From: Polaromonas sp. YR568 | GTDB lineage: Bacteria > Pseudomonadota > Gammaproteobacteria > Burkholderiales > Burkholderiaceae | Assembly (NCBI GenBank): GCA_945871335.1 | Contig: CAMBWM010000049.1 | Coordinates: forward strand, 1 to 12,093 | Direction of reading: 5' to 3' | Length of the DNA: 12,093 bases | In this document: one piece after another, positions 1-6,084 of the stretch | Layout of the letters: the number at the start of each line of letters is the position of its first letter | Position numbering within the stretch: position 1 is the stretch's first letter | Translations under genes and position numbers: made by a program | The notes under the pieces: generated by a model | The model's database searches: none | Seen by the model: only the letters and a program-made list of their open reading frames with translations | What the model was told of the DNA's origin: nothing

Positions 1-692
1 TGGAAAGACTCCATGTCGTCGACTGCACGCTGCAAGCTGTTGACTTTCTCGGCACTTTCTTCAGACTCGCCGCGGACCAGTGCCGCCATCAGGCGGCGCA
101 GCAGTTGTTTAGGGTCGTCTGCAGGCGGGCTAAGGCCACGCGCCAGCCAAGCTTCAGCCCCGATGCCGGCGGCTACCGCCTGGCTGAGCGCCTGCGGGGT
201 GAGCTGCGCCATGGACAGCTGCATGCTGCGCCACTGGGCCTGCAAGTCGGGGCGCGGCAGGCTTTGCAAGATGGCGTCCAGCGTGCCCGGGCGAAACATT
301 TCAGCCACACCCTGCGCCAGCGGCGGGCGAAACAACAAGTTGGCTACTTTCGAGAAGAAAACGCTGGCGTCTGGTGCAGTGGTCAGCGCCGGCAGGGCCG
401 TGGTGGCCGGCAACAGCTGCAAACTCCAGGGGCCGCTGGGTGAGCCCTGGACCCGCAGCGACAGTTTTTCTCCTTCAGCCCAGGGCGAAGGGCGCGGCAA
501 CTCCAGCATGCGACCGCGCAGCAGCAAGGCCATGTCACCGTTCGGGCGGGTTTGCACCAAAGCCTCTACAACCTCACCGTCAGTTAGCCCCAGGGCACGG
601 GCCGCCGGAGCGGCCAAAGGCAACAACTTTCCTTCAAGAAAAATTGGGTTTGCGCGGCCAGCCAACTGACTGGCCTGAGCGCCTTCGATCAA
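1..692 (-). CDS. FliK-like flagellar hook-length control family protein, N-terminal part (runs off left edge)
   Basis: An uninterrupted reading frame covers the first 692 bases on the minus strand, giving about 230 residues with no stop before the window edge. The visible part resembles the N-terminal half of FliK-like proteins: a short motif 'NPIFLEGKLLPL', a segment of beta-strand-like character ('GEVVEALVQTRPNGDMALLL') and then helical, Gln/Leu-rich sequence. FliK proteins are secreted rulers that switch export specificity through FlhB, but the diagnostic C-terminal domain would lie outside the window, so the family call is tentative. No ATG or GTG lies near the beginning. I chose TTG at 692 because its TTGA overlaps the stop codon of the preceding gene, which suggests translational coupling. 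A CTG five codons upstream, or a later TTG after the AAGGA at about residues 20-22, is possible. Its place after flgP-flgT and the LysM-like gene supports a flagellar role. Confidence 0.55.
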   Translation of the reverse strand, partial: MIEGAQASQLAGRANPIFLEGKLLPLAAPAARALGLTDGEVVEALVQTRPNGDMALLLRGRMLELPRPSPWAEGEKLSLRVQGSPSGPWSLQLLPATTALPALTTAPDASVFFSKVANLLFRPPLAQGVAEMFRPGTLDAILQSLPRPDLQAQWRSMQLSMAQLTPQALSQAVAAGIGAEAWLARGLSPPADDPKQLLRRLMAALVRGESEESAEKVNSLQRAVDDMESF

Positions 693-1246
693 GGAAAGCG
701 GACCCAGCGCCGCTGCTGCTCAGCTGACGTCGGTGCGGCCGCGCGCGGTGTGTCTTCTGTTTCCAGCAATGGCGTGGCCACAGCACGCAACAGTTGGACA
801 GGGTCCGGCACATTCAAGGGCTCTGTGGCGCGCATGCGTGAGGCCTGACCGCCAGGAAATGCCTGCGGATTGAGTTCGATGAAAGCGTTACGCAGCAACT
901 CGACTCGCAGGGGACTGTCGGCCATGGTTTTTTGAATCACCTTGTCAAGTGACTCACCGCGCAGCACTTTGTAGGTGCGGCCAGACGCCACCACGGCCGG
1001 TTGGACAGGCGCAACAGGAGCGACAGCCTTAGGGGCAAGGTTGGGCGGAAATATGGCCGGCCGGGGTGCCTGATTTGGGGCTTGGATTTGGATTTGGGTT
1101 TGTGTTGGGGTTGGGGTCTGAGCTGGGAGCTGAGCCAAGGCCTGCCCCGCGGCCAAAGCTGACAGCAACAGGGCCAAAACCAGCGCCTTGGGCGCTTTAA
1201 CACCGCGCAAGGTGCAGACAGGGGGATGGATGGAGGACTTGTTCAT
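689..1246 (-). CDS. Exported FimV/LysM-like protein, probable peptidoglycan-binding flagellar accessory
   Basis: This 185-residue protein starts with ATG preceded by a good ribosome-binding site (AAGGAAG, 5-6 nt spacing). Residues 17-38 form a signal-peptide core (ALVLALLLSALAAGQALA) with likely cleavage after residue 38 and a long, basic n-region. Residues 39-85 are a Pro/Gln/Ala-rich linker containing TPTPTQTQIQIQ. Residues 90-152 resemble the periplasmic LysM-type region of FimV/HubP: 'YKVLRGESLDKVIQ', then 'IELNPQAFPGGQASRMRA', then 'EPLNVPD'. FimV proteins are large polar landmark proteins, whereas this one stops soon after the LysM-like part, so it is a minimal version rather than a full FimV. 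It lies 65 bp after flgT in the same direction. I infer a periplasmic peptidoglycan-binding role near the flagellar basal body; the exact job is unknown. Confidence is good for the fold and low for the function. Confidence 0.7.
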   Translation of the reverse strand: MNKSSIHPPVCTLRGVKAPKALVLALLLSALAAGQALAQLPAQTPTPTQTQIQIQAPNQAPRPAIFPPNLAPKAVAPVAPVQPAVVASGRTYKVLRGESLDKVIQKTMADSPLRVELLRNAFIELNPQAFPGGQASRMRATEPLNVPDPVQLLRAVATPLLETEDTPRAAAPTSAEQQRRWVRFP

Positions 1247-1311
1247 GGGGCTTCCTTGTCGGAGGGGACAGCTGGTGGAATAAGTTATTTAAGCAGGTAG
1301 ATGCCACAGCT

Positions 1312-2490
1312 TCAACGCATCACGTCCAGGCTGGGCAAAGTCTGGGGCTGCCAGGCAAGCCACTGGGTGCGAACCTGGTCGGCCGGGCCAGCTAAAACTT
1401 GCAACTGGGCATGGTGGGCGTAGACGCGCTGAACCCTGGCCAGCACCACTTGTGCGACAACGCCAGCTTCAAGAATTTGCTGTGGAAAGCGCTTTTGATC
1501 GGCCAGCACCCACTCGTCACCAGCGCGCACACCAGCCAGCAAGCCGGCGTTGATGCGCAGGTCGGCACCACGGGCTTGAGTCACTTCAGGCTTCACGCTC
1601 TCGCAAGCCAGGCGCGCACCCATATCTTGCGTCCACTGACGGACATGGCTGGCCAGCTGTTCGCGTGCCTGAAGTGGCAGCAAGTTGGCACTGTAAGCGC
1701 CAGTCTGAGGCGGCATGGAAATATCGGCACTGGCGACAAAAACCGGCTTGCCACTGCCCTGCGCAGTGACTGAGAAATGAAAGCGCATCAGCGTAGGCGC
1801 CGGTGGATCGGGGAACAAAGGGTTTTCGCGCCACATGATTTTTCCTTCATGTGCAGGCGCCACCTTGGGAACTTCAGCGGGCACTGGAGAGACGTTGACA
1901 ACAGCGCGCCACGGCAGGTTTTGTTCGCCGGCACCCGTGAGGATTTGCTCATAAGCGGAGAGTTTGTCGCTACTTTGCTGAATCATTCGCCAAGCACTGG
2001 CCGAGGCGCCGGCTTGCAGCAACTGTTCCCGACCGAATTGGCTCAAGGCGTGGGCTATCGCCGCATCTTGGTGGCTCCACTGGCCATCCACTGAGATTTG
2101 CAGACCGATGAGGTGGCGCAGCGAGACCTGTTTTTCACAGTTACGTAGCTTGGCGGCAGCGGCCAAATCAGCGGAGCTGGCGTCTGGCGAGGCTTTGCTC
2201 TCTTGCAACTTGAGTTGGGCCTGAGGCCGCCCGCTGCTGTCGCGCAGGTAACTAAGTACCTGCACCCCGCGCACTTGCATGCCCGAGCGAAAACTGCTGC
2301 CTTCGCGCAACACGCCCTGCCCGTCTATCCAGGCCACGCTGTCTACCCGGGTAGGGCCTTGCAGGGCAGCTTGCACCAGACCTGCGCGTATGCCTTCCAG
2401 GCGTTCTTCAGGGCTCAAACCTGTGACGGCCTGGGCCAGCGCCACTGGAGCACAAACTGCAAGAGCCAGCCAAGCGAGTCGATGTTTCAT
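1312..2490 (-). CDS. flgT: Flagellar assembly protein T (FlgT), H-ring component
   Basis: A 392-residue protein with a clear signal peptide (cleavage near ALA-QA, residues 19-20), close in length to FlgT of Vibrio. Residues about 21-96 match the FlgT N-terminal region ('GLSPEERLEGIRAGLVQAAL', then 'VLSYLRDSSGRPQAQLKLQE'). A middle domain spans about 100-290, with the FlgT-like stretch around 'VSLRHLIGLQISVDGQW'. A C-terminal domain covers about 310-370 ('INAGLLAGVRAGDEWVL'). Mature Cys118 and Cys296 could form a disulfide. In Vibrio, FlgT forms part of the H-ring around the LP ring and is needed for MotX/MotY assembly and flagellar secretion; it acts in the periplasm. The start lies 31 bp after flgP, so the two genes are likely co-transcribed. 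The ribosome-binding site is weak. I am confident of the family because domain order and gene neighbours agree. Confidence 0.82.
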   Translation of the reverse strand: MKHRLAWLALAVCAPVALAQAVTGLSPEERLEGIRAGLVQAALQGPTRVDSVAWIDGQGVLREGSSFRSGMQVRGVQVLSYLRDSSGRPQAQLKLQESKASPDASSADLAAAAKLRNCEKQVSLRHLIGLQISVDGQWSHQDAAIAHALSQFGREQLLQAGASASAWRMIQQSSDKLSAYEQILTGAGEQNLPWRAVVNVSPVPAEVPKVAPAHEGKIMWRENPLFPDPPAPTLMRFHFSVTAQGSGKPVFVASADISMPPQTGAYSANLLPLQAREQLASHVRQWTQDMGARLACESVKPEVTQARGADLRINAGLLAGVRAGDEWVLADQKRFPQQILEAGVVAQVVLARVQRVYAHHAQLQVLAGPADQVRTQWLAWQPQTLPSLDVMR

Positions 2491-2521
2491 GGCAACGGGC
2501 CAGGTAAGTACGTAGGCTGGA

Positions 2522-3106
2522 TCAGCGGTTTCTGGCGATGACCTGACCCAGGTACAGGGTTCTCAGGTCCTTGACCACGGCTTTGTCCAAAGACAAAGTG
2601 GTCTCGTAGGTGTCATCACTGGTCGGCGTGATGCTGACCAACACAGCGCCGTAGATCACACCTTCGACGCGGGTGCGGAAGGTGTCGCTTTGCACCACCA
2701 TGTCGGCCACCGAGGTGCTTGCATCGAGTTGCTGACCGTAAACCTGCTCAGTCAAAGAGCGGTAGGCGTCCAGCTTGGAAGCGCGGATAGCCAGCAAACG
2801 TTGCTGTGCCGGGTTGCGGTGGTTTTGCACGCTGATCACAGCGTAGCCACTGGCGGTCAGTGTCTCACGCTTTTCGACCATGGGCGCGATCATGCCGGCC
2901 ACTTCAGCCGGGCTGGGCTGGGCAACAGCGGGTTTAATGGGCTCGGCAACAGCGACTTTGCTGGGCTGGGCAGCGGGGGCTACGGCTCTGAGTTCAAACT
3001 GTAATTGGTCATGAATGTTCTGGCAGCCGGAGAGGCTTGCTCCCCCTAGGACGAACATAAAGGACAAGGCCAGCGATCGCGTTGCGGGGATTTTCAGACG
3101 GGTCAT
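2522..3106 (-). CDS. flgP: FlgP-like LPP20-family outer-membrane flagellar lipoprotein
   Basis: A 194-residue lipoprotein precursor. The signal peptide ends in a lipobox, LSGC with Cys28, followed by Gln, which predicts sorting to the outer membrane. Residues 40-75 are a Pro/Ala/Val-rich linker. Residues 80-190 are the conserved domain: 'ASGYAVISVQ', then 'LLAIRASKLDAYRSLTEQVYG', then a beta-rich segment 'TRVEGVIYGAVLVSI' and 'YETTLSLD'. This matches the FlgP/LPP20 pattern, in which the RAxKLDAYRxLxEQVYG stretch is characteristic. In Vibrio, FlgP works with FlgO and FlgT in the outer-membrane H-ring and is needed for full motility; in Campylobacter it forms the basal disk. It is the first gene of the leftward unit, about 47 bp downstream of a candidate FliA promoter, with flgT directly after it. 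No flgO homologue is present in the window. Confidence 0.85.
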   Translation of the reverse strand: MTRLKIPATRSLALSFMFVLGGASLSGCQNIHDQLQFELRAVAPAAQPSKVAVAEPIKPAVAQPSPAEVAGMIAPMVEKRETLTASGYAVISVQNHRNPAQQRLLAIRASKLDAYRSLTEQVYGQQLDASTSVADMVVQSDTFRTRVEGVIYGAVLVSITPTSDDTYETTLSLDKAVVKDLRTLYLGQVIARNR

Positions 3107-3152
3107 GGCATGGTCTTTCTCAGGTAGGCATGGGCTAAAAGCATCACCCTCA

Positions 3153-3179
3153 ATATCGACAGTTGGAGCACAAGCTTGA
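3153..3179 (-). promoter_or_regulatory. Candidate sigma-28 (FliA) promoter for flgP-flgT
   Basis: Read on the minus strand, the -35 element is TCAAGCTT (3172-3179), followed by an 11-nt spacer and the -10 element GTCGATAT (3153-3160). The enterobacterial FliA consensus is TAAAGTTT-N11-GCCGATAA, so 12 of 16 positions match with exact spacing. The -10 ends about 47 bp upstream of the flgP ATG, leaving room for a short leader. This is a visual match, not tested against chance. Confidence 0.5.
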
Positions 3180-3188
3180 GTCGCTTGC

Positions 3189-3247
3189 CATCAATTTTGA
3201 GATATTTCGACCTCCCAATTGATGCATCCAAGTCACAACAATCAATT
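3189..3247. repeat. ATCAATT/AATTGAT repeated elements, possible activator binding sites
   Basis: CATCAATT at 3189-3196 and AATTGATG at 3217-3224 are a perfect 8-bp inverted repeat separated by 20 bp. A third copy, ATCAATT, lies at 3241-3247. The three centres are 27 and 24 bp apart, not far from successive turns of the same DNA face. The half-sites resemble those in the published FleQ box (GTCAAT.. ..AATTGAC) except for A in place of G at the outer position. They lie upstream of the flgP promoter and of the activator gene itself. Binding is inferred only; the AT-rich context makes chance copies more likely. Confidence 0.35.
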
Positions 3248-3313
3248 AAATCATTAGAGATTAATTATTATTGTGTAATATAGCCAGTAAATATGTGTTG
3301 TTGAGAGCTTCTC

Positions 3314-3360
3314 GTCAGGCGGGGTAACCCTGATGAATCTGTTTTTTCCATACGCCTGAC
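3314..3360 (+). promoter_or_regulatory. Leader hairpin enclosing a short upstream ORF before the activator gene
   Basis: GTCAGGCG (3314-3321) and CGCCTGAC (3353-3360) are a perfect 8-bp inverted repeat with a 31-nt loop. Inside the loop are the small palindrome GGGTAACCC (3322-3330), an ATG at 3332 that opens an 8-codon ORF ending with TGA at 3356-3358, and a run of six T. The hairpin ends 12 nt before the TTG start of the activator. The layout could control translation or transcription of the activator, or the DNA repeat could be an operator. Which applies cannot be decided from sequence. Confidence 0.35.
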
Positions 3361-3372
3361 ACCCTACTTCAC

Positions 3373-4527
3373 TTGTCTTTGCCTGTGGCCAGCAAAAAAA
3401 CCAACTCTTATATCGGATCTAGCGAGGCCGCCAAGGCGGTTCGCAATATGGTTTCGCTCGTCGCCGACTCCACCGCCACGGTACTGATCACTGGCGAAAG
3501 CGGTACGGGCAAGGAACTGGTGGCCCGCGCACTGCACGACGAATCGCTGCGCAAAGACGGCAATTTTGTACCCATCAACTGCGCGGCCATCCCCAAGGAT
3601 TTGCTCGAGAGCGAGTTGTTCGGCCACCGCAAAGGAGCTTTCACAGGCGCTGTGGCAGACCGGGTGGGTCGCTTTGAGCTGGCCCACGGTGGAACTATTT
3701 TCTTAGATGAGATTGGCGACTTGTCGCTGGACATGCAAGTTAAGTTGCTGCGCGTCTTGCAAGAAAGAACCATTGACCCGGTAGGCGGCCTGCGGCCTGT
3801 GCAAGTCCATGTGCGGGTGGTTGCTGCGACGCACCGGGACCTGGAAGCCGAGATTGAGGCCGGGCGCTTTCGGGAAGACTTGTATTACCGCCTGAACGTT
3901 CTGCCGCTGAACACAGCGCCACTGCGTGAGCGATGTGAAGACGTGCCTGAGTTACTGAAGTTTTTTGCAGCTCATTTTGCCGGGCCGGGCAAACAGCCCG
4001 TCACTTTTACCGATGATTTTCTGCACGCTTTGCAGGCCTACCACTGGCCTGGCAATGTACGGGAATTGTCTAATTTGATAGACCGTTTTAGCACTTTGTT
4101 TGCTTGCCAGCATCTGGCCCTTGGCTCAATACCGGCGAACTTGTTGCCACGCGGTCTGGCGGCCTTGCAGGCTGAGCGCTGCGACAGCGCCCCGGTCAGC
4201 TTGCTGCCGCCTGCGCCGGCGCGCCACGAACTGCTGTCGGCAAACGAGCTAAGCCGCTCAGTGCCTGAGAGCAGCAACGAGGTGGAAGACATCATCATGC
4301 TGGCGCAAGGCAGCATACCGACACTGCCGGTGGGCGGTGTTTCTTTGAAGGACAGGCTCGCAGACATAGAGCGTGACCTGATTTCCCAGGCGCTCGCCCG
4401 AACAGACGGCAATGTGTCTCAGACGGCCCGCTTACTGAGCCTTCAGCGCACCACCTTGATCGAAAAAATTCACAAGTACGACCTGCGTCCGGCGAGCACT
4501 GTCAGCGAGTCACCGCTCTCGGCCTGA
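3373..4527 (+). CDS. Sigma-54-dependent activator, FleQ/FlrA-like, without N-terminal regulatory domain
   Basis: A 384-residue bacterial enhancer-binding protein that should open sigma-54 promoters of flagellar genes. The AAA+ domain begins almost at the N terminus: Walker A GESGTGKE (41-48), the sigma-54 contact loop GAFTGA (88-93), Walker B GTIFLDEI (107-114) and the arginine-finger region [12 protein letters not shown] (164-175). Then comes WPGNVREL, a low-similarity linker (about 255-320) and a Fis-type helix-turn-helix (337-370) with '[14 protein letters not shown]'. This C-terminal motif resembles the RTTLVEK pattern of FleQ/FlrA rather than that of FleR/FlrC. FleQ and FlrA normally have about 120-140 extra N-terminal residues, absent here; an in-frame stop at about 3332-3334 excludes an in-frame extension. 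TTG at 3373 is the outermost usable start; GTG at 3385 is an alternative, and neither has a clear ribosome-binding site. It stands alone on the plus strand between two leftward units, converging on the right one. Confidence 0.82.
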   Translation: MSLPVASKKTNSYIGSSEAAKAVRNMVSLVADSTATVLITGESGTGKELVARALHDESLRKDGNFVPINCAAIPKDLLESELFGHRKGAFTGAVADRVGRFELAHGGTIFLDEIGDLSLDMQVKLLRVLQERTIDPVGGLRPVQVHVRVVAATHRDLEAEIEAGRFREDLYYRLNVLPLNTAPLRERCEDVPELLKFFAAHFAGPGKQPVTFTDDFLHALQAYHWPGNVRELSNLIDRFSTLFACQHLALGSIPANLLPRGLAALQAERCDSAPVSLLPPAPARHELLSANELSRSVPESSNEVEDIIMLAQGSIPTLPVGGVSLKDRLADIERDLISQALARTDGNVSQTARLLSLQRTTLIEKIHKYDLRPASTVSESPLSA

Positions 4528-4539
4528 TCGCCTTTTAAA

Positions 4540-4562
4540 GCCGGACTTAATTTGTGTCCGGC
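4540..4562 (-). terminator. Candidate hairpin terminator of the fliM-to-coiled-coil unit
   Basis: GCCGGAC (4540-4546) and GTCCGGC (4556-4562) form a perfect 7-bp stem with a 9-nt loop that contains the stop codon of the 260-residue protein gene. Read on the minus strand, the stem is followed by TTTAAAAGG, so the U-tract is short and the terminator would be weak. On the plus strand no T-run follows, so it is less likely to end the convergent activator gene, whose stop codon lies 13 bp away. Confidence 0.45.
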
Positions 4563-5329
4563 GCTCGCGGGTACTGCAGCATACGGTCGCGGTTGCGGTC
4601 TGCGGCCAGTTTGGCGTTTCTGGCGTCAGCCGCTTGTCGCTCGCGCAACTCCCGTTGCTGCTTTTCCATCTCACGGCGAACTGCACCGGCATCCCCGAGA
4701 GCGCCCTCAAGCCCTTTCATCTGACCCGACAGGGTTTTCAAGGCGCCGGCCTGGGCTTGCAGTCGGCCGTCCAGGGCTTGCACTTGCTTGCTCATGGACT
4801 GGGTCTTGCCGTCAAGCTGCTTGACCAGCATGTCCGGGGTGGCCTGGGAGGTCTTGATAACTTCTTCCAGGCGGGCGTCAATTTTGGTTTGTAACGCTGC
4901 CGAAGCCTCTTGCTTGACCATCAGCTCTTGCAGCGCTTGCTGCACCGAACCGACAGACTCCATAGAGGCATCCATGCCAACCACGCGTTTACCGATGGCC
5001 AGCATCATGGTGTCAAGTTGCTCCACGCGGCTTTGCAAGCGCCAAGCCATGGCGCCGAAAACGCCGCAAGCGACCACCATCAAGCAGCCACACAGGAAAA
5101 CCAGGAAAAATTGCAGCCGGCGTTGCTGCACGTGGGCGTCCACCAGTTTTTTGGAGGCCAAGCGCAACTCAATACCGGCATCAGCTGCCATGCTCGCAGA
5201 TCGGGTGGCCAGTTCGGCCGAATCCATGAGCACCAACTTCATGTCGGTCATGTTGTGCTCATCGATAGCCTTGTCGGCTGCGGCCAAATCTAGCGAATCA
5301 CCTGCACCTGCAGGGTTGGTGGGATCCAT
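4547..5329 (-). CDS. Unrecognised inner-membrane protein with one transmembrane helix and long periplasmic coiled coil
   Basis: I do not recognise a named family for this 260-residue protein. Residues 1-72 are hydrophilic and probably cytoplasmic, with an Ala/Ser-rich helical stretch at 35-68. Residues 73-96 ('LQFFLVFLCGCLMVVACGVF') are a single transmembrane helix preceded by basic residues (QQRR), which suggests an N-in, C-out topology. Residues 98-245 are almost entirely heptad-like helix, with periodic Leu/Met and many Gln/Lys/Glu, ending in a very charged Arg-rich segment. The layout recalls stalk-like coiled-coil scaffold proteins of the cell envelope, with no methyl-accepting signalling hairpin that I can see. 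ATG at 5329 has a ribosome-binding site (CTGGAGA) at suitable distance. It is the last gene of the unit, 45 bp after the disordered-protein gene. Function is unknown; a structural role at the flagellar pole is a guess from context. Confidence 0.75.
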   Translation of the reverse strand: MDPTNPAGAGDSLDLAAADKAIDEHNMTDMKLVLMDSAELATRSASMAADAGIELRLASKKLVDAHVQQRRLQFFLVFLCGCLMVVACGVFGAMAWRLQSRVEQLDTMMLAIGKRVVGMDASMESVGSVQQALQELMVKQEASAALQTKIDARLEEVIKTSQATPDMLVKQLDGKTQSMSKQVQALDGRLQAQAGALKTLSGQMKGLEGALGDAGAVRREMEKQQRELRERQAADARNAKLAADRNRDRMLQYPRAPDTN

Positions 5330-5374
5330 GTCAGTCTCCAGGGCTTAACGCCATTGCTTATCAGCTGGCACGCT

Positions 5375-6073
5375 TTATTTAGTCGCTTTGCCTTGCAGTG
5401 AGTCGAGCTTGCTACGAATTTTGTCGTTTTCGATTTTTAGATGGACCACACGGGCCGGGAAATTCATCTGCATCATCTCGGCCATCGCGTCAGAAAGATC
5501 CGGTGTCCCTTCAGAATCGGCATGCGCAGGCAAAACTTGAGGCGCAGCCACTTCAGCCGGGGCCTCAGTAGGCTGTAAGTCCGCTTCATAAACGCCCTTT
5601 TCAGCGATCGGTGGCGGTACTTTGACAAAGTGGTCGTTTTCAAATTGTGGGATCAGGGGTCCTGCCTCAGAGGCGCCACGTGCCACAGCGCCTGGAATGT
5701 CATGCTCTGGCGCTTGGACACGCTGCTCAGGTGGCAGCAACTCGGTGTGATCATTGGTGGCTCTTTTGAGCAGCAACCCCCCTAAAGGTGCGGCCTGGTT
5801 TGAGGTATCAGGGGCGAGCGCGCGGCCTTGGTGAATGTCGCGCTCAAAGCTAGGCTGCTCAGCCGCCTTGGCCGCAGCCTGCCCTTCGGGCACGGCCAAC
5901 CGGTGGTCCAGCAGTTGGTGCTCCAAAGTCAGTCCTTCTTCAGCCGCCAGCACTTTACGCACTGAGGGCTCAATGGCTTCGGCTTTTTTACCGACAGCCA
6001 TGTGGCTGCCTTCTTTCATGGTCACCTGGTGTGGTGCGTCATGGCGGATGATTTCTTTATCTTTATCGCTCAT
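5375..6073 (-). CDS. Unrecognised, mostly disordered protein with short C-terminal helix
   Basis: This 232-residue protein has no signal peptide and no membrane segment, so it is probably cytoplasmic. Residues 1-190 are rich in Pro, Ala, Glu and Gln with few hydrophobic clusters, as in intrinsically disordered linkers; short conserved-looking islands are 'GLTLEHQLLDHRL' and 'FENDHFVKVPPPI'. Residues 191-228 ('DLSDAMAEMMQMNFPARVVH' and the following 'LKIENDKIRSKLDSLQG') look like two short helices, the second a possible coiled coil. I recognise no family. ATG at 6073 has AGGAAAA at 6-7 nt, and the gene begins only 11 bp after the SPOR-protein gene, so co-expression is likely. A plausible role is an adaptor linking the membrane proteins encoded on either side, since its C-terminal helix could pair with a coiled coil. 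That is inference only. Confidence 0.72.
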   Translation of the reverse strand: MSDKDKEIIRHDAPHQVTMKEGSHMAVGKKAEAIEPSVRKVLAAEEGLTLEHQLLDHRLAVPEGQAAAKAAEQPSFERDIHQGRALAPDTSNQAAPLGGLLLKRATNDHTELLPPEQRVQAPEHDIPGAVARGASEAGPLIPQFENDHFVKVPPPIAEKGVYEADLQPTEAPAEVAAPQVLPAHADSEGTPDLSDAMAEMMQMNFPARVVHLKIENDKIRSKLDSLQGKATK

Positions 6074-6084
6074 GTTCAGTTTTC

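Larger units (their letters stand above)
3107..3372. promoter_or_regulatory. AT-rich divergent intergenic region between flgP and the sigma-54 activator gene
   Basis: 266 bp without a gene, much richer in A+T (especially 3185-3300) than the surrounding coding DNA. It must hold promoters for the leftward flgP unit and the rightward activator gene. I see a sigma-28-like promoter for flgP, repeated ATCAATT/AATTGAT elements, a TAATAT hexamer at 3276-3281 that could be a weak -10 for the plus strand, and a leader hairpin at 3314-3360. No convincing sigma-54 promoter (GG and GC pairs in the correct spacing) was found on either strand. Confidence 0.7.

Noticed and set aside
13..669. 218-codon open frame on the plus strand
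   Set aside because: It lies opposite a continuous minus-strand frame that follows the LysM-like gene with a 4-bp overlap and has FliK-like content. The plus-strand translation is Ser/Arg/Ala-rich with no recognisable domain.
3180..3195. TGGCAAG on the minus strand as a possible sigma-54 promoter before flgP
   Set aside because: The GC expected at the -12 position is displaced by two bases and the TTGC element is absent, so spacing rules for sigma-54 are broken.
3332..3358. Eight-codon ORF as a gene in its own right
   Set aside because: It is too short to claim as a coding gene without conservation; it is kept only as a possible leader element.
4788..5348. 186-codon open frame on the plus strand
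   Set aside because: It is antisense to the TM/coiled-coil gene, which has a good ribosome-binding site, a clear membrane helix and heptad structure; the plus frame has none of these.
5358..5365. GCTGATAA on the minus strand, a 7 of 8 match to the FliA -10 element, before the coiled-coil gene
   Set aside because: The nearest TAAA elements are 8 or 12 nt upstream instead of the required 15, so no proper -35 exists, and the gene appears to be inside an operon.
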